Assembly: GCA_948146395.1 (NCBI GenBank)
Contig: OX411558.1
Coordinates: forward strand, 49,525,122 to 49,589,121
Source: Fragum whitleyi
Taxonomy: Eukaryota; Mollusca; Bivalvia; Cardiida; Cardiidae
Direction: 5' to 3'
Length of the DNA: 64,000 bases
Position numbers and translations under genes: made by a program
Notes under the pieces: model-generated
The model's input: the letters and a program-made list of their open reading frames with translations, nothing else
What the model was told of the DNA's origin: nothing
Database searches by the model: none
Shown: in pieces, positions 49,801-55,661 of the stretch
Layout: each line of letters opens with the position of its first letter
How positions within the stretch are numbered: position 1 is the first letter of the stretch

Positions 49801-52107
49801 TTTCTTCAAGTTTCGATGCTGATTATTTCAAAAAGAGCAGACACGTATGCCATTAAATTGCTTACGTGGGGACAGCAATTTAATATTAGGGTGTTGTGTT
49901 TTTTTGGGGTGGGGGAGGGGGGGTGGTATTTGCATATAAGTCAAATGCTTTTCACTTGTCTTTGACGACTTTCGCATTTAAAATGCTTCAAATGATTGAC
50001 TCAACCCTGACTTCATTTCCCTTAAAAAAATGGACAGAGAAATAGGAAACGGAAATTCATTTTTTCTAGTCAACATAAAGTATCCAAAATCCCATTGATA
50101 AATTGGTATAAAGCCAATGACAAGGTGTAAATTGCCTATTATCTGCAATAAACGTCGCGTGGTACTCGGCCATTAAAACTATGACACATTCATGGTCAAG
50201 ACCTTGGTGACAATGTCGACCTTCGGCCCTACAGAGATAACGAATGCGGGTATATTTGAGCCTGTGTGTGACATTTCCAACAATTTGACATGTGTGAAAG
50301 GTGCAAAAAGTAAGCAGCCTAGAAACTCCTACAGTGCAATTAGAATATGGCATTACTGTCTATAGATACTTTGAGACCTTGTCTATCTACCAATTGCATA
50401 GTGAAGTCTTTGGTCAGACTGTGCGAATGCACAGGCTGACCAGAGTCTTTGACTTGCGCACTTTTGAAATCGTTTGAAATCTCACACATAGGCTCATTTT
50501 AAATATAAGATTCAAATACAGTCCACATTGCACAAGCGACCACATCTTTAAAGGGATCATTTTCATTAAAGCGACGAATGTCTAATAAACCTTATATTTT
50601 AAAATTCTAAATATTGTTGTATATGGGTTCCATGTTGTATATTCAATAGAACCGTCTCATTGAGAGAATTCACGAGTTTTACGAGAACCATACCAACACA
50701 ATGCGATGTCGCTTAAAGATAGCATTACGTCATATATGGTAGTCTTTGTGAAATAAATGGGTGGGTATTAAAAGTATTTATTGCTCGTAATGGTGCTTTA
50801 ATGCTCTATAATGTAAGTCCTATTTTAATGTTACCCATTGACGTTTGACAGCATAGTAATTAAGGTTGACAGAACTGAATAAAGATGTGAGCGTCGTCAT
50901 AAGAATGCGACAGGAGCACCTACCAATGGATTCCAAGTATTTCCCGCGCACATTCCATCCTTTCCATCTTTTTCTGCAAACCTTTTTAGGTTTACGATTA
51001 TCTAATGTCGGAAGGAATTCGTAACGTTAAGATAAGACGACGACAAGCTGCGCATTGCTTGTGGATCTGATCTGCACCTTAGATTTCGTGATATTTTGTT
51101 CGTTACATATATGATCTGTCATGAGATTTTATTTGAGAAATATAGGATCGGTCATGAGATTTTATTTGAGAATTATAGGATCTGTATTAGTCTATTAGAT
51201 TAGATTTTTAAAGACATATAATGAATCTGTAATGAGATTTTGTTTGTGACAAGCTGATCTAAACCTAGTCTAGAATAGAATGTTATGAAGTAAGCTTTTG
51301 CGAGCTTAATATCTTTTCTATTCTAGACGACGTTAAGATTAGCTTGTCTCAAACAAAATCTCATGACATAATCTTTGACTGTAATAATTGTATACCAATT
51401 CCCATTTTCGGAATATTAAGATGATAAAAATACCGCGGTAATGGCGTTGTCGTGACGTCGTTTAGATTTGTCCTAATTAAATTCAAAATATTGTTTCAGT
51501 GAGTGTCAATTCCACGACGTTATTAACCTTAAACTAGGAAATAGACACAATTTAAGTAAACGTAGACATACTTACTGAAACAGAGGGTATCATCGACCAG
51601 AGAGCATATCTGGAGCACCACTTTATTTTTCTTACACTTCGAACACGTTCTACACCTTGATGTCGGATCCCAAGTGTCGGAGAACGTCTTATTTTCTACA
51701 CAAGGCGTACACACAGTATCATGTCTTGCACTACATCGTTCATGAACACCCATACCTTTTGGACAAAAAGAGCAGTTTTTACACCTGTCCTTTTTTGAAT
51801 CGTAATAAAAACCTAAAGGACATCCACATATTGTATTATGTGTTACATTACACGGATGTAATACGAAATGCGGAGTATTTTCACAGGTTGCACATTTTTT
51901 ACACAAACTTTTGTGGTCTCTATCACTCGAATAAGTTGATCCGGGGACGCAAGATTCACATACGGTGTTATTGTCCGAGGAACATTCTACTACAGCACCG
52001 TGTCCCTTTGCACACGTATCACAGCATTTCGTCATATTTCCTTCAAACGTCACTTCCGCTTGATTAATACCACATGTAGATCCCATAACACCCATAACAG
52101 GAAATAT
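28646..52107 (-). CDS. NGFR: p75NTR/TNFRSF16-like death-domain receptor, 5' exon missing
   Basis: This is a single-pass receptor of the TNF-receptor superfamily, p75 neurotrophin-receptor type. It probably acts at the plasma membrane, binding a ligand through its cysteine-rich domains and signalling through a death domain. Exons 52107-51576, 38560-38279, 30556-30446 and 28872-28646 join in one frame (phase-1 introns) to 383 codons plus TGA. In order it has the end of a signal peptide ([10 protein letters not shown]), four CRDs with 24 Cys, a short acidic stalk, one transmembrane helix ([19 protein letters not shown]), a juxtamembrane stretch with [13 protein letters not shown] like p75NTR's SDSGxxVDS, a death domain, and a C-terminus ending SVV. 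Human p75NTR has 427 residues with the same order. The start codon lies in an upstream exon not identified, which may be beyond the window. The gene spans more than 23 kb, almost all of it repeat-filled intron. Confidence 0.93.
28873..29334. other. Receptor last intron, A/T-rich, nothing recognised
   Basis: It begins with a long A-run (28880-28935), which on the minus strand is a strong polypyrimidine tract before the acceptor. The small ORF at 29038-29253 has no domain signal. Confidence 0.5.
29335..29640. mobile_element. AGCGACC family MITE, copy 2
   Basis: It starts after TA at cagtaaaacttgtgttaagc. The centre is 'attagaatcgtcttatagag' plus 'acgattctaatggg'. The right end is truncated after 'gtggtcgcttaatg'. 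Confidence 0.75.
29788..29885. repeat. Diverged foldback with 'tttgcaaa'-type core
   Basis: 'gaacgtttacaaatggtacc' pairs with 'ggtaggatttgtaaaaag'. It is a distant relative of the foldbacks at 48075, 52530 and 35358. Confidence 0.4.
30005..30182 (+). repeat. Minisatellite, about 4 units of roughly 40 bp
   Basis: Diverged units of 'ttgattttgtacg..ggtgctttcaatact' recur, with 'cggtgctttcatttctttga', 'cggtgctattcatatcttga' and 'cggtactttcattactttga'. Confidence 0.7.
30199..30439. mobile_element. MITE abutting the death-domain 5' splice site
   Basis: About 54-bp imperfect inverted repeats: cagggcccgaggttataaaa on the left and, in complement, cagggaccgaagccataaaa on the right, then ttctcaact..tctcaaattc on both. 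The inner foldback is 'gaacataaaagat' / 'atcttttatgttc'. The hAT-like CAGGG ends have no clear target duplication. Confidence 0.75.
30446..30556 (-). CDS. NGFR: TNFRSF16-like exon: death domain, first half
   Basis: It runs from acceptor ttttcag (before 30556) to donor gtaggt (at 30445). It completes a Tyr codon from the previous exon and encodes [20 protein letters not shown] and then [17 protein letters not shown]. The pattern LPxxKRxElEKlL...DSWKeLAxxLG is the N-terminal half of the p75NTR death domain. It is 111 bp long, so it is hidden among short ORFs, but both phases match its neighbours exactly. A MITE end lies 6 bases beyond the donor. Confidence 0.93.
30625..30910. repeat. Foldback element, 'ctgattggctaaaa' family, copy 4
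   Basis: 'cattctgattggcttaaaat', 'gaaaacaattttgagtaccc' and 'tatgaatccgctgtgcgtat'. Confidence 0.65.
30911..31085. repeat. Inverted repeat and SINE-like fragment
   Basis: 'gcacatggactctcc' and 'ggagaacggtccatgtgc' are inverted. 'accggaaaattcacaaaa' resembles the body at 17875-17900. Confidence 0.4.
31316..31475. mobile_element. Palindromic GTTAACCGAGG element, intact copy
   Basis: 'gtgggcccgtaatagttccg', 'gttaaccgaggtttcctaat' and the complementary right arm 'gaaacctctgttaacattg' to 'attgcgggtccaatac' fold over its full length. Confidence 0.8.
31485..31703. repeat. 'gagcaacaaaagcta' family, internally deleted
   Basis: It has the two ends of the family ('agcttttgttgttta' and 'gataatccaccgaaagta') without most of the middle. 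Confidence 0.5.
31706..32066. mobile_element. AGCGACC family MITE, copy 3
   Basis: 'aggtaaaacttgtgctaagc', centre 'aattagaatcgtcccattga', right end 'gtggtcgctggaagagtatc'. Confidence 0.75.
32067..32550. other. Receptor intron, nothing recognised
   Basis: AT-rich, no supported feature. Confidence 0.45.
32551..33230. repeat. 174-bp near-perfect palindrome heading a diverged tandem-repeat element
   Basis: The arms 32551-32637 and 32638-32724 are complementary at all but about six positions, with no spacer (centre ggcgcc). The arm carries 'ggtgagcgatttagggcc', like the 3' part of hairpin-headed elements. Beyond it come units with 'tttctaagctttgattctgt' and 'gaccgattttcaggttcatt'. Confidence 0.8.
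33240..33672. other. Receptor intron, nothing recognised
   Basis: AT-rich, no supported feature. Confidence 0.45.
33673..33932. mobile_element. MITE, GTGACCCGTCACGCGAAAAG family, copy 3
   Basis: The right end is ccagatggtcccttttcgcg then tgacgggtcac. The left end is ggaccgtcatgcgaaaaggg. The central palindrome is 'tcaggctgcgcaatccgcgc' then 'agtctgac'. Confidence 0.85.
33933..35357. other. Receptor intron, nothing recognised
   Basis: AT-rich and 1.4 kb long. I saw no coding signal, no tRNA and no second copy of any part in the window. Confidence 0.45.
35358..35545. mobile_element. Foldback 'GCAAAGCGGGGTA' element, copy 1
   Basis: 'aaacggtgcagagtgtttgc' and 'ccctgctttgcacgcaa' fold against 'gtgcaaagcggggtagaatt' and 'tgcaaacagtttgcatcgtt'. 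ORFs on both strands here are artefacts of the foldback. Confidence 0.75.
35840..36185. repeat. 'catacaatacacttagta' family, copy 3
   Basis: 'atgtacctagtgtattgtat' on the left, 'catacaatacactaagtacg' in the middle, then 'ttcgtcgatgtttctaactg' and 'atgtgatatcataaaaat'. Confidence 0.75.
36186..36690. other. Receptor intron, simple-sequence patches
   Basis: A 'catatacatatacaataaca' type AT-rich tract near 36240-36300; otherwise nothing recognised. Confidence 0.45.
36890..37010. repeat. Degraded 'GCAAAGCGGGGTA' foldback
   Basis: 'attcaggatgacaaaacgtt' and 'acgcgcaaagcagattacc' match the left arm and core of the copies at 35358 and 52530. Confidence 0.5.
37070..37428 (-). mobile_element. GTGAAATTGACA foldback element, copy
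   Basis: 'aaagggaggtaatacatata' / 'ggattaccttcctttaattt' at the centre and 'cactcattcaatttcattcc' on the right, as in 8784-9169. Confidence 0.7.
37429..38278. other. Receptor intron next to the transmembrane exon
   Basis: It contains 'gtgaacaacaaaagctatat' (fragment of the 827-1166 family) near 37565 and an isolated 'gacgctcttgttacgggc' near 38170. Nothing else recognised. Confidence 0.4.
38279..38560 (-). CDS. NGFR: TNFRSF16-like exon: acidic stalk, transmembrane helix, juxtamembrane
   Basis: The acceptor is atttccag and the donor gtaagt; both ends are phase 1. The stalk is about 27 residues and contains six consecutive Asp. The transmembrane helix maps to about 38477-38412. PVYC places a Cys (38462-38460) at the start of the helix, as in vertebrate p75NTR. 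A basic stop-transfer stretch ([13 protein letters not shown]) follows, then the p75NTR-like [11 protein letters not shown]. The exon has no other plausible frame, and the hydropathy is unambiguous. Confidence 0.93.
38600..39027 (-). mobile_element. GTGAAATTGACA foldback element, copy
   Basis: Full order: 'aaaaccattccaaatcactc', 'gttaaagggaggtaataaat', 'gatcacctccctctaatttc', 'gatattgttaac' at the right end. It starts 40 bases upstream of the acceptor of the transmembrane exon. Confidence 0.75.
39236..39374. mobile_element. Palindromic GTTAACCGAGG element, intact copy
   Basis: 'gtaatagtttcgcaatattt' and 'gttaaccgaggtttcctaat' fold against 'gaaacgttgcggaactatta' and 'cgggtccactac'. Confidence 0.8.
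39375..40374. other. Receptor intron; G-run and small palindrome only
   Basis: A G-rich run at about 39554-39586 on the plus strand could form a quadruplex. 'ctacagcttatgcaagctgt' plus 'ag' at 39892-39913 is a small hairpin. Otherwise nothing recognised. Confidence 0.5.
40375..40450 (+). repeat. GTGAAATTGACA-family left-end fragment
   Basis: 'gaaatgaaactgaatgaggg', 'gagttttgaatgaaagtt', then 'gatggtaataatag'. Confidence 0.45.
40693..41479. mobile_element. 787-bp DNA element with AAGGCC..CACTGC ends
   Basis: The left end is aaggcctggtctcactgc and the right end (complement) is aaggcccggtcccactgc. The inside is unusually CpG-rich for this window and full of scattered 'cgtatac', 'gcggat', 'cgtatgc' motifs. 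Overlapping ORFs on both strands (83-110 codons) have no domain signal. Class II type, superfamily not assigned. Confidence 0.75.
41480..42540. other. Receptor intron, one small palindrome
   Basis: 'gactaaaatgtcttaactac' pairs with 'gtagttaagacgatttagtc' at 41812-41872. Otherwise nothing recognised. Confidence 0.5.
42541..42893. mobile_element. AGCGACC family MITE, copy 4
   Basis: It runs from cagtcaatcttgctcgagcg to 'cgcttaaaacaagttttact'. The centre is 'gcatcgtctcaatgagacga' plus 'ttctc'. It lies four bases from copy 5, in the opposite orientation. Confidence 0.8.
42898..43796. mobile_element. AGCGACC family MITE, copy 5, carrying an insertion
   Basis: It starts after TA at cagtaaaacttgcgctaagc and ends 'ctcgagcaagatttactg' before TA (43797-43798). 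The centre is 'agaatcgtctcaatgagacg'. It is longer than its relatives because of the insert at 42939-43487. Confidence 0.8.
42939..43487. mobile_element. 549-bp TTAA-flanked element nested in copy 5
   Basis: The ends are AGCTGCTCTTTCACAG and (complement) AGCTGCTCTTGCACAG, flanked by TTAA at 42935-42938 and 43488-43491. Short mirrored ORFs (43023-43258) show no domain. Confidence 0.8.
43893..44260. repeat. Dispersed element with a TAACTGCCTAT..ATAGGCAGTTA centre
   Basis: The left part is 'ctctaatagagccccatgct'. The central hairpin is 'gtaactgcctatgtgtttat' plus 'aggcagttac'. Related hairpins are at 56460-56510 and 17517-17545. Confidence 0.5.
44261..45051. other. Receptor intron with a GTGACCCGTC-family fragment
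   Basis: 44512-44605 carries 'cttggtcagactgctgtgac' and 'cccttttcgctcgacgggtg', an eroded right half of that MITE. Otherwise nothing recognised. Confidence 0.5.
45052..45995 (+). repeat. (CCAT)n tetranucleotide microsatellite, 944 bp
   Basis: Almost pure CCAT repeats with CCGT blocks at 45454-45477 and 45622-45641 and scattered ccaa, cgat and catt variants. The two caaccgt blocks are exactly 168 bp apart, pointing to an internal duplication. The six long ORFs through it (IHPS.. and MDGW.. repeats) are open only because the repeat lacks stops in those frames. Confidence 0.98.
45996..46367. other. Receptor intron, nothing recognised
   Basis: It includes a C-run at 46242-46252. No supported feature. 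Confidence 0.45.
46368..46607. mobile_element. MITE, CCCGTTTTACTAAACATCTT family, copy 2
   Basis: 'tccgttttactaaacatcta' on the left and 'gtttagtaaaacgggccc' on the right. The centre is 'ctcattggaatcgtcttcta' plus 'gaccattccaataag'. Confidence 0.8.
46815..47191 (+). repeat. Tandem duplication, period 186 bp, each with a long G-run
   Basis: 'atcggtagttttcgtagtct' starts at 46815 and again at 47001. Both units continue with 'acatgtactttaaattcgag', a G-run (about 18 and about 25 G) and 'gaagacaacgcttctgattt'. Confidence 0.9.
47192..48074. other. Receptor intron, one MITE-core fragment
   Basis: 47386-47412 holds 'aagaatcgtcttgttgagac' plus 'gattc', the AGCGACC-family centre. The 115-codon minus ORF (47692-47345) has no recognisable domain. 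Confidence 0.45.
48075..48192. mobile_element. Foldback 'GCAAAGCGGGGTA' element, copy 2
   Basis: Outer 'gtcctgccgtctgcgttcag' / 'ctgatcgcagggctg'. Core 'gtgcaaagcggggtaaaatt' and 'tgcaaactgtttgcaccgtt'. Confidence 0.75.
48206..48572 (+). repeat. 'gagcaacaaaagcta' family element
   Basis: 'gtaaacaacaaaagctttt' to 'gtaatcgaacgaaaagcatt', colinear with 827-1166 and 57636-57987. Confidence 0.7.
48573..48942. other. Receptor intron, nothing recognised
   Basis: No supported feature. Confidence 0.4.
48943..49163. mobile_element. TTAA-flanked MITE, CCCTTTxCTGTTTAA ends, copy 2
   Basis: TTAA at 48939-48942 and 49164-49167. It is colinear with 24815-25031 throughout, e.g. 'cccttttctgtttaatccct' and 'ttctaccctactgaatggtt'. 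The two copies differ by few substitutions and a small gap. Confidence 0.88.
49265..49654 (+). mobile_element. GTGAAATTGACA foldback element, best full copy
   Basis: It starts gtgaaattgacaacatgaat and ends gtcaatttcac. The central hairpin is 'atatcgctaattttgttcaa' / 'gtgaacaaaattagcgatat'. It is used here as the reference for the family. Confidence 0.8.
49655..50256. other. Receptor intron, nothing recognised
   Basis: One G-rich run near 49907-49925. No supported gene. Confidence 0.45.
50257..50496. mobile_element. MITE, TGTGTGACATTTCCAACAAT family, copy 2
   Basis: Left tgagcctgtgtgtgacattt, right (complement) tgagcctatgtgtgagattt. Inner 'tggtcagactgtgcgaatgc' plus 'acaggctgacca'. Confidence 0.8.
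50519..50715. mobile_element. AGCGACC family MITE, eroded copy
   Basis: 'cagtccacattgcacaagcg' plus 'accacatc', and a centre 'gaaccgtctcattgagagaa'. The far end is not recognisable. Confidence 0.55.
50905..51010 (-). repeat. Degraded SINE body
   Basis: 'ggagcacctaccaatggatt', 'ccaagtatttc' and 'tttacgattatctaatgtcg' in SINE order. Confidence 0.5.
51100..51200 (+). repeat. Short tandem unit, two to three copies
   Basis: 'gtcatgagattttatttgag' recurs at about 51119 and 51152, each followed by 'aatataggatc' or 'aattataggatc'. Confidence 0.65.
51228..51366. repeat. Foldback element, 'AGCTTGTCTCAAA' family, copy 2
   Basis: The left arm has 'aatgagattttgtttgtgac', 'aagctgatctaaacc' and 'gtctagaatagaa'. 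The right arm is the complement, ending 'acaaaatctcatgaca'. Confidence 0.75.
51576..52107 (-). CDS. NGFR: TNFRSF16-like exon: signal-peptide end and four cysteine-rich domains
   Basis: The acceptor on the minus strand is cttttcag before 52107 and the donor is gtaagt at 51575. The exon encodes [13 protein letters not shown], which reads as the C-terminal end of a signal peptide. It then encodes 24 cysteines in four TNFR repeats, with landmarks [31 protein letters not shown] and [12 protein letters not shown]. These align with p75NTR CRD1-4, including the CxCxxGYYxD start of CRD3. Five N-glycosylation sequons (NMT, NNT, NVT, NCS, NKT) are present. It leaves in phase 1. An in-frame ATG at 52095 exists, but an AG-spliced upstream exon is more likely because no full signal peptide follows it. 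Confidence 0.92.
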
Positions 52108-52529
52108 CTGAAAAGAGACATGTAGATGAATTTAGAATGTTTATCAAAAGTAGGATTTTATTCAAACATTATGATTTTAGCAATTTGTGTAAATAATAGT
52201 GCATGCTTCTGTGTTGAGAGTAAACACGATTTTTTATCATAATTGATTAGCCTGGCAGGGTCAGTGGTGTATAGAAAAGGGTCCAATTGATAAACTCAGG
52301 GCTCAGCCACGTCCGGCAAGGCAAATGCTACGTATGATGCACCTTTCTACTCTTATTTATACGTTTATACGTTTAATGAATAATTTTTGTCATTTTTGTC
52401 CGGTTCTTGTGTTGACATCTTCGCAATGCTTGAAGTTGAATTTCATGTGATATGCACGCATTTGGATTTTATACTGTGATAAGAATGTTGTCAATAAATA
52501 TAGATATTGAAAGACATTACAAATACACG
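52108..52529. other. Upstream of the CRD exon, nothing recognised
   Basis: This is where the intron leading back to the signal-peptide exon begins (minus strand). No convincing ATG-plus-hydrophobic exon was seen here. Confidence 0.4.
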
Positions 52530-52648
52530 TCCTGCGACCAGGATGACAAAACAGTGCAACCTGTTTGCAAATTAAAACCCGACGTGCAAAGCGGGATATA
52601 TTTGCAAACACTTTTCACAGTTTTATCTATCTGCACGCAGGGCTGCAC
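52530..52648. mobile_element. Foldback 'GCAAAGCGGGGTA' element, copy 3
   Basis: 'gaccaggatgacaaaacagt', 'gtgcaaagcgggatatattt' and 'ctgcacgcagggctg'. Confidence 0.75.
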
Positions 52649-52794
52649 ACTATTGAGATAAATTTGGTAACTTAATATTGTCATTAATTCGCTCCGACGA
52701 AACGGCAGGCAAATTAGTCTAGATATAGAGATTTTAATAAGCAACGGAAAACGATACATATACTCATAGACAATATGATTTTAGCTTTTCCTGG

Positions 52795-52915
52795 AAACAA
52801 AGAGGATCTATATTTAGGTCTCAACCACTTCTAGAATAGGAATCTTATCAATTTACATGCTTAAGAACTTGCATATTCTAATCTAGACATAGTTTTAAGA
52901 TCAGTTTATCAAAAA
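52795..52915. repeat. Foldback element, 'AGCTTGTCTCAAA' family, diverged
   Basis: 'taggtctcaaccacttctag' plus 'aatagg' against 'attctaatctagac' and 'ttaagatcagtttatc'. Confidence 0.45.
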
Positions 52916-53037
52916 AGAAAATCGAGGTACAGATTATTGTTCCCACTTGAGCATAGATTGTTCAGCTTTTAAGCGGTTTTACTCGACTAACGTAAGAAGT
53001 ACAATATAACAAAACTATTCCGAAGGGAATAGAATTA

Positions 53038-53122
53038 ACAAATTTATAAAACACTCCGTATTTCAATATTTCTTGAAAAAGGCGATTTTGTCCGAAATAT
53101 TGAAATACGGAGTGTTTTATTA
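53038..53122. repeat. Strong inverted repeat, stem about 25 bp
   Basis: 'taaaacactccgtatttcaa' plus 'tatttc' on the left and 'gaaatattgaaatacggagt' plus 'gttttat' on the right, with about 22 bases of loop. The arms match without visible mismatch. Confidence 0.8.
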
Positions 53123-53365
53123 AATGTAACGCAAGAAGTACTGTTTTGACGTTTGTTTTTACGTCATCATGATGATGTAATCTCAAAGAGTGACTCTACA
53201 CCCAATGAGAGAAAAGAAAATATTCGATGTGTCGAGGTATAACAATGTGGGAAAAGCTAATCTTAATCGATTCTATGGAAAAGATCTTAAGATAGTCTGT
53301 ATTCTGGAAGAGATAATTATCACAAATACGAAAAGGGTCAGATGATTCCAATTTAAGTACCCACA

Positions 53366-53642
53366 GCCGCCACCATAGCGCAGTTGGTTAGGCATAAGAC
53401 TTCCAATCTGGAAGTCGTGGGTTCGATCCCCGGTGGCGGCTAATATCCTTTCCGACGTTTGTCTTTCACCAATGGGTAGATAATCGTAAACCTATGTGAA
53501 ATAGCAGTCGGAGGCTAGGAAAGGGTGTAATGGTAGTACAGGTAAAAGAAATACCAGGAATCCATTGTTAGGTGCTCCGGCCGCCGCGATATAACTGAAA
53601 TAATGTTGAAAGCGGCGTAAAACCCCATTCAATCAATCAATC
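53366..53642 (+). repeat. Full-length tRNA-headed SINE with target-site duplication
   Basis: The head 53366-53440 has the acceptor pair gccgcca/tggcggc, A box 'tagcgcagttggttagg', B box 'gggttcgatcccc' and loop CTTCCAA. The body has 'aatgggtagataatcgtaaa' and 'ggtgctccggccgccgcgat'. The tail is an (aatc)n run. The duplication is aatttaagtacccaca / aattaagtacccaca (53350-53365, 53643-53657). It is a SINE, not a working tRNA gene. Confidence 0.9.
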
Positions 53643-53657
53643 AATTAAGTACCCACA

Positions 53658-54409
53658 ACAAAGACATTTAGTTTGATAGATCTATAGTAAAAGTAGTCAG
53701 GTTTAGATTCTATCCCTAGCTCTTTCAAACTAAGTGACGATCACATTGTAAGAGTTGACAACTTTAAAAGCCAGACAGATTTTACGATAATGGAAAAGAG
53801 ACGAGGAATGGGGAGATGTGGCGATAACGAATTCTTATTCCAGAAAGCGCCTGGCTTTTATCCGATGGCTTTAACTCAACCGAACAAGATAGTATTATTT
53901 TCCAATTTGTTATTCATAGTGTCCTACAAAAGAGACGAGAATTCGTAGGGAAGAATACATATATGTGCGGAGAAAAATGTCATCGAAATGATTTTTTTTT
54001 TAAATGTGTCCATCTTGAAAGTTCAAATTGCATCAAAATGCCTGCGCTTGCTGCACTACACTTCACTGTCGGGATTGAAACGTAAACTCGTGTAGGATTT
54101 TCATAGTACAGTTAAGAACATCGTAAAAATGACAAGATGAATGATTTTTGAATGATTTTGGAATGAAATTGAATATGAGTATGTGGAACGAGATTTAGAT
54201 TTTAAATACATGTATAAAAAAATCTAATAACAAAATTGGATTGAAGATCTTAGAACAAAATCAACCTGTCAACGAATAAGGACTGTCGGACTTAGGAACC
54301 TCGTCCAATAAAAAAAAAATAAATAAAAAATATCTAGAGGCAACATTTCAACAAAGATATATACCGGAATGTTGGACGATCAATCTAGGCTCAGAAAATT
54401 AACAGAAAT
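53658..54409. other. Upstream region, fragments only
   Basis: 54118-54190 carries a GTGAAATTGACA-family left fragment ('ttttggaatgaaattgaata'). The rest is unrecognised. Confidence 0.4.
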
Positions 54410-54512
54410 CGCAATGTTTCTACCCCAGTAAACCTGCGAAATCCGCGCAGTCTGAAAAGGGATGATACTTTTCGCACTTTCAAGATATCCCCTTTTCGCC
54501 TGACATCTGACA
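54410..54512. repeat. GTGACCCGTCACGCG family fragment
   Basis: 'cgcgcagtctgaaaagggat' and 'tttcaagatatccccttttc' plus 'gcctgacatctgac'. Confidence 0.55.
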
Positions 54513-55018
54513 AATTAAACAATGCGCATGCCCTTTTAGTCGATACGATGAATCAGACAGACGCATAAGGCATTGTTATTTAATCTTCGCCATGTCTTTG
54601 AAGTTACTTATTGAGCTAAAACGCCATTGTTCCGATCATCATGAATTTAGCTTCTAAGACTTTTGGAATCGATGTTTGCCTGACAAACGTCTGTAAGACC
54701 GCGATTGCTCACGGATCTTCCCAGAGATAAAACGCTTGAACATCTTTTATCATGCAAGCGTCTGATCATTTTGTCTGGAACTCCGGAAAATGGAGCAACG
54801 GTCTGATGGCCCGCTTTAGTGTCTTTCCTGAAAAAGTTTGCTTATTGAAAGCCTATTAGCCTGTCCGTCTGTGCAAATGCTTTCTTTCTCAGTCATTTCA
54901 TCTGCCTATTTTTTGTTAAGACCCCCTATCTCTCTAGCACATTATTTCTTGACAATCAAAAGTCAATGGCTATTTTTTTTAGTATTTCTTTAATACTTTC
55001 AGATAGATTCCCGAAAAC
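54513..55018. other. Nothing recognised
   Basis: No reading frame, repeat copy or splice structure could be supported. Confidence 0.4.
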
Positions 55019-55330
55019 TAACGGTAGAGAATAACTTGATAAATTTACTGCCACACCAACGCAATTATCACAGAATAAAACCCTGCTTTATTTCATTACT
55101 CACTATTTGACGTCATCTAAGCGGGGATAAACAATAAACAACTGACGTCATGACTTTTTATAGTAACCACGTGCAAAATGGCGCGCTTTATTTAAATTTG
55201 TCCCAACTTTCCTATCTTATCATTTTTTTGCATGAAAGAAATAGAATAATCGTTTGGTTTTCTCGTATGTTTTAGAAATCCTTCAATTCGCGAACAACAA
55301 AAGCTACTATATTTGCTCTCGTACCTTCCC
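55019..55330 (-). repeat. 'gagcaacaaaagcta' family element, reversed
   Basis: 'cgcgaacaacaaaagctact' at the right and 'acgtgcaaaatggcgcgctt' inside, as in 25051-25410. Confidence 0.6.
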
Positions 55331-55661
55331 AAACTGTTGAAAGATTTGAATAGGTCATACATACGTAATTTTATTTCAATTTCAAAGAGATGCCAACTTG
55401 ATGAAAACTGCCAATTACCAGGAACTTTTTCCACGGTTGATTACTATTACGACAAGGGGCATGTGCCAAAATTTTGAGGCTGCTTTGATACAATTGTTAT
55501 TTGTTAACAACGTTGACAAAATATATTGTGACTTCAAAGCAGAAATTTTTGCATTATTTTCTTTTTTTCAGTTTACATGTTTGAACATTGCAAGTCTAAA
55601 ATAATGAAAAAAAAACATAACAAAACACAAAGTATTGTAACGACGTAATGTTCTGCCGCTT
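55331..55661. other. Nothing recognised
   Basis: AT-rich, with short ORFs on both strands and no domain signal. Confidence 0.4.

Noticed and set aside
52095..52107. ATG at 52095 as the receptor start codon
   Set aside because: The frame is open through IFPV to a good acceptor at 52107, and the ATG leaves no room for a signal peptide. An upstream exon is expected.
53366..53440. A tRNA gene (Gly-like)
   Set aside because: The loop lacks normal anticodon-arm pairing, and the sequence continues into a SINE body with tail and target duplication.
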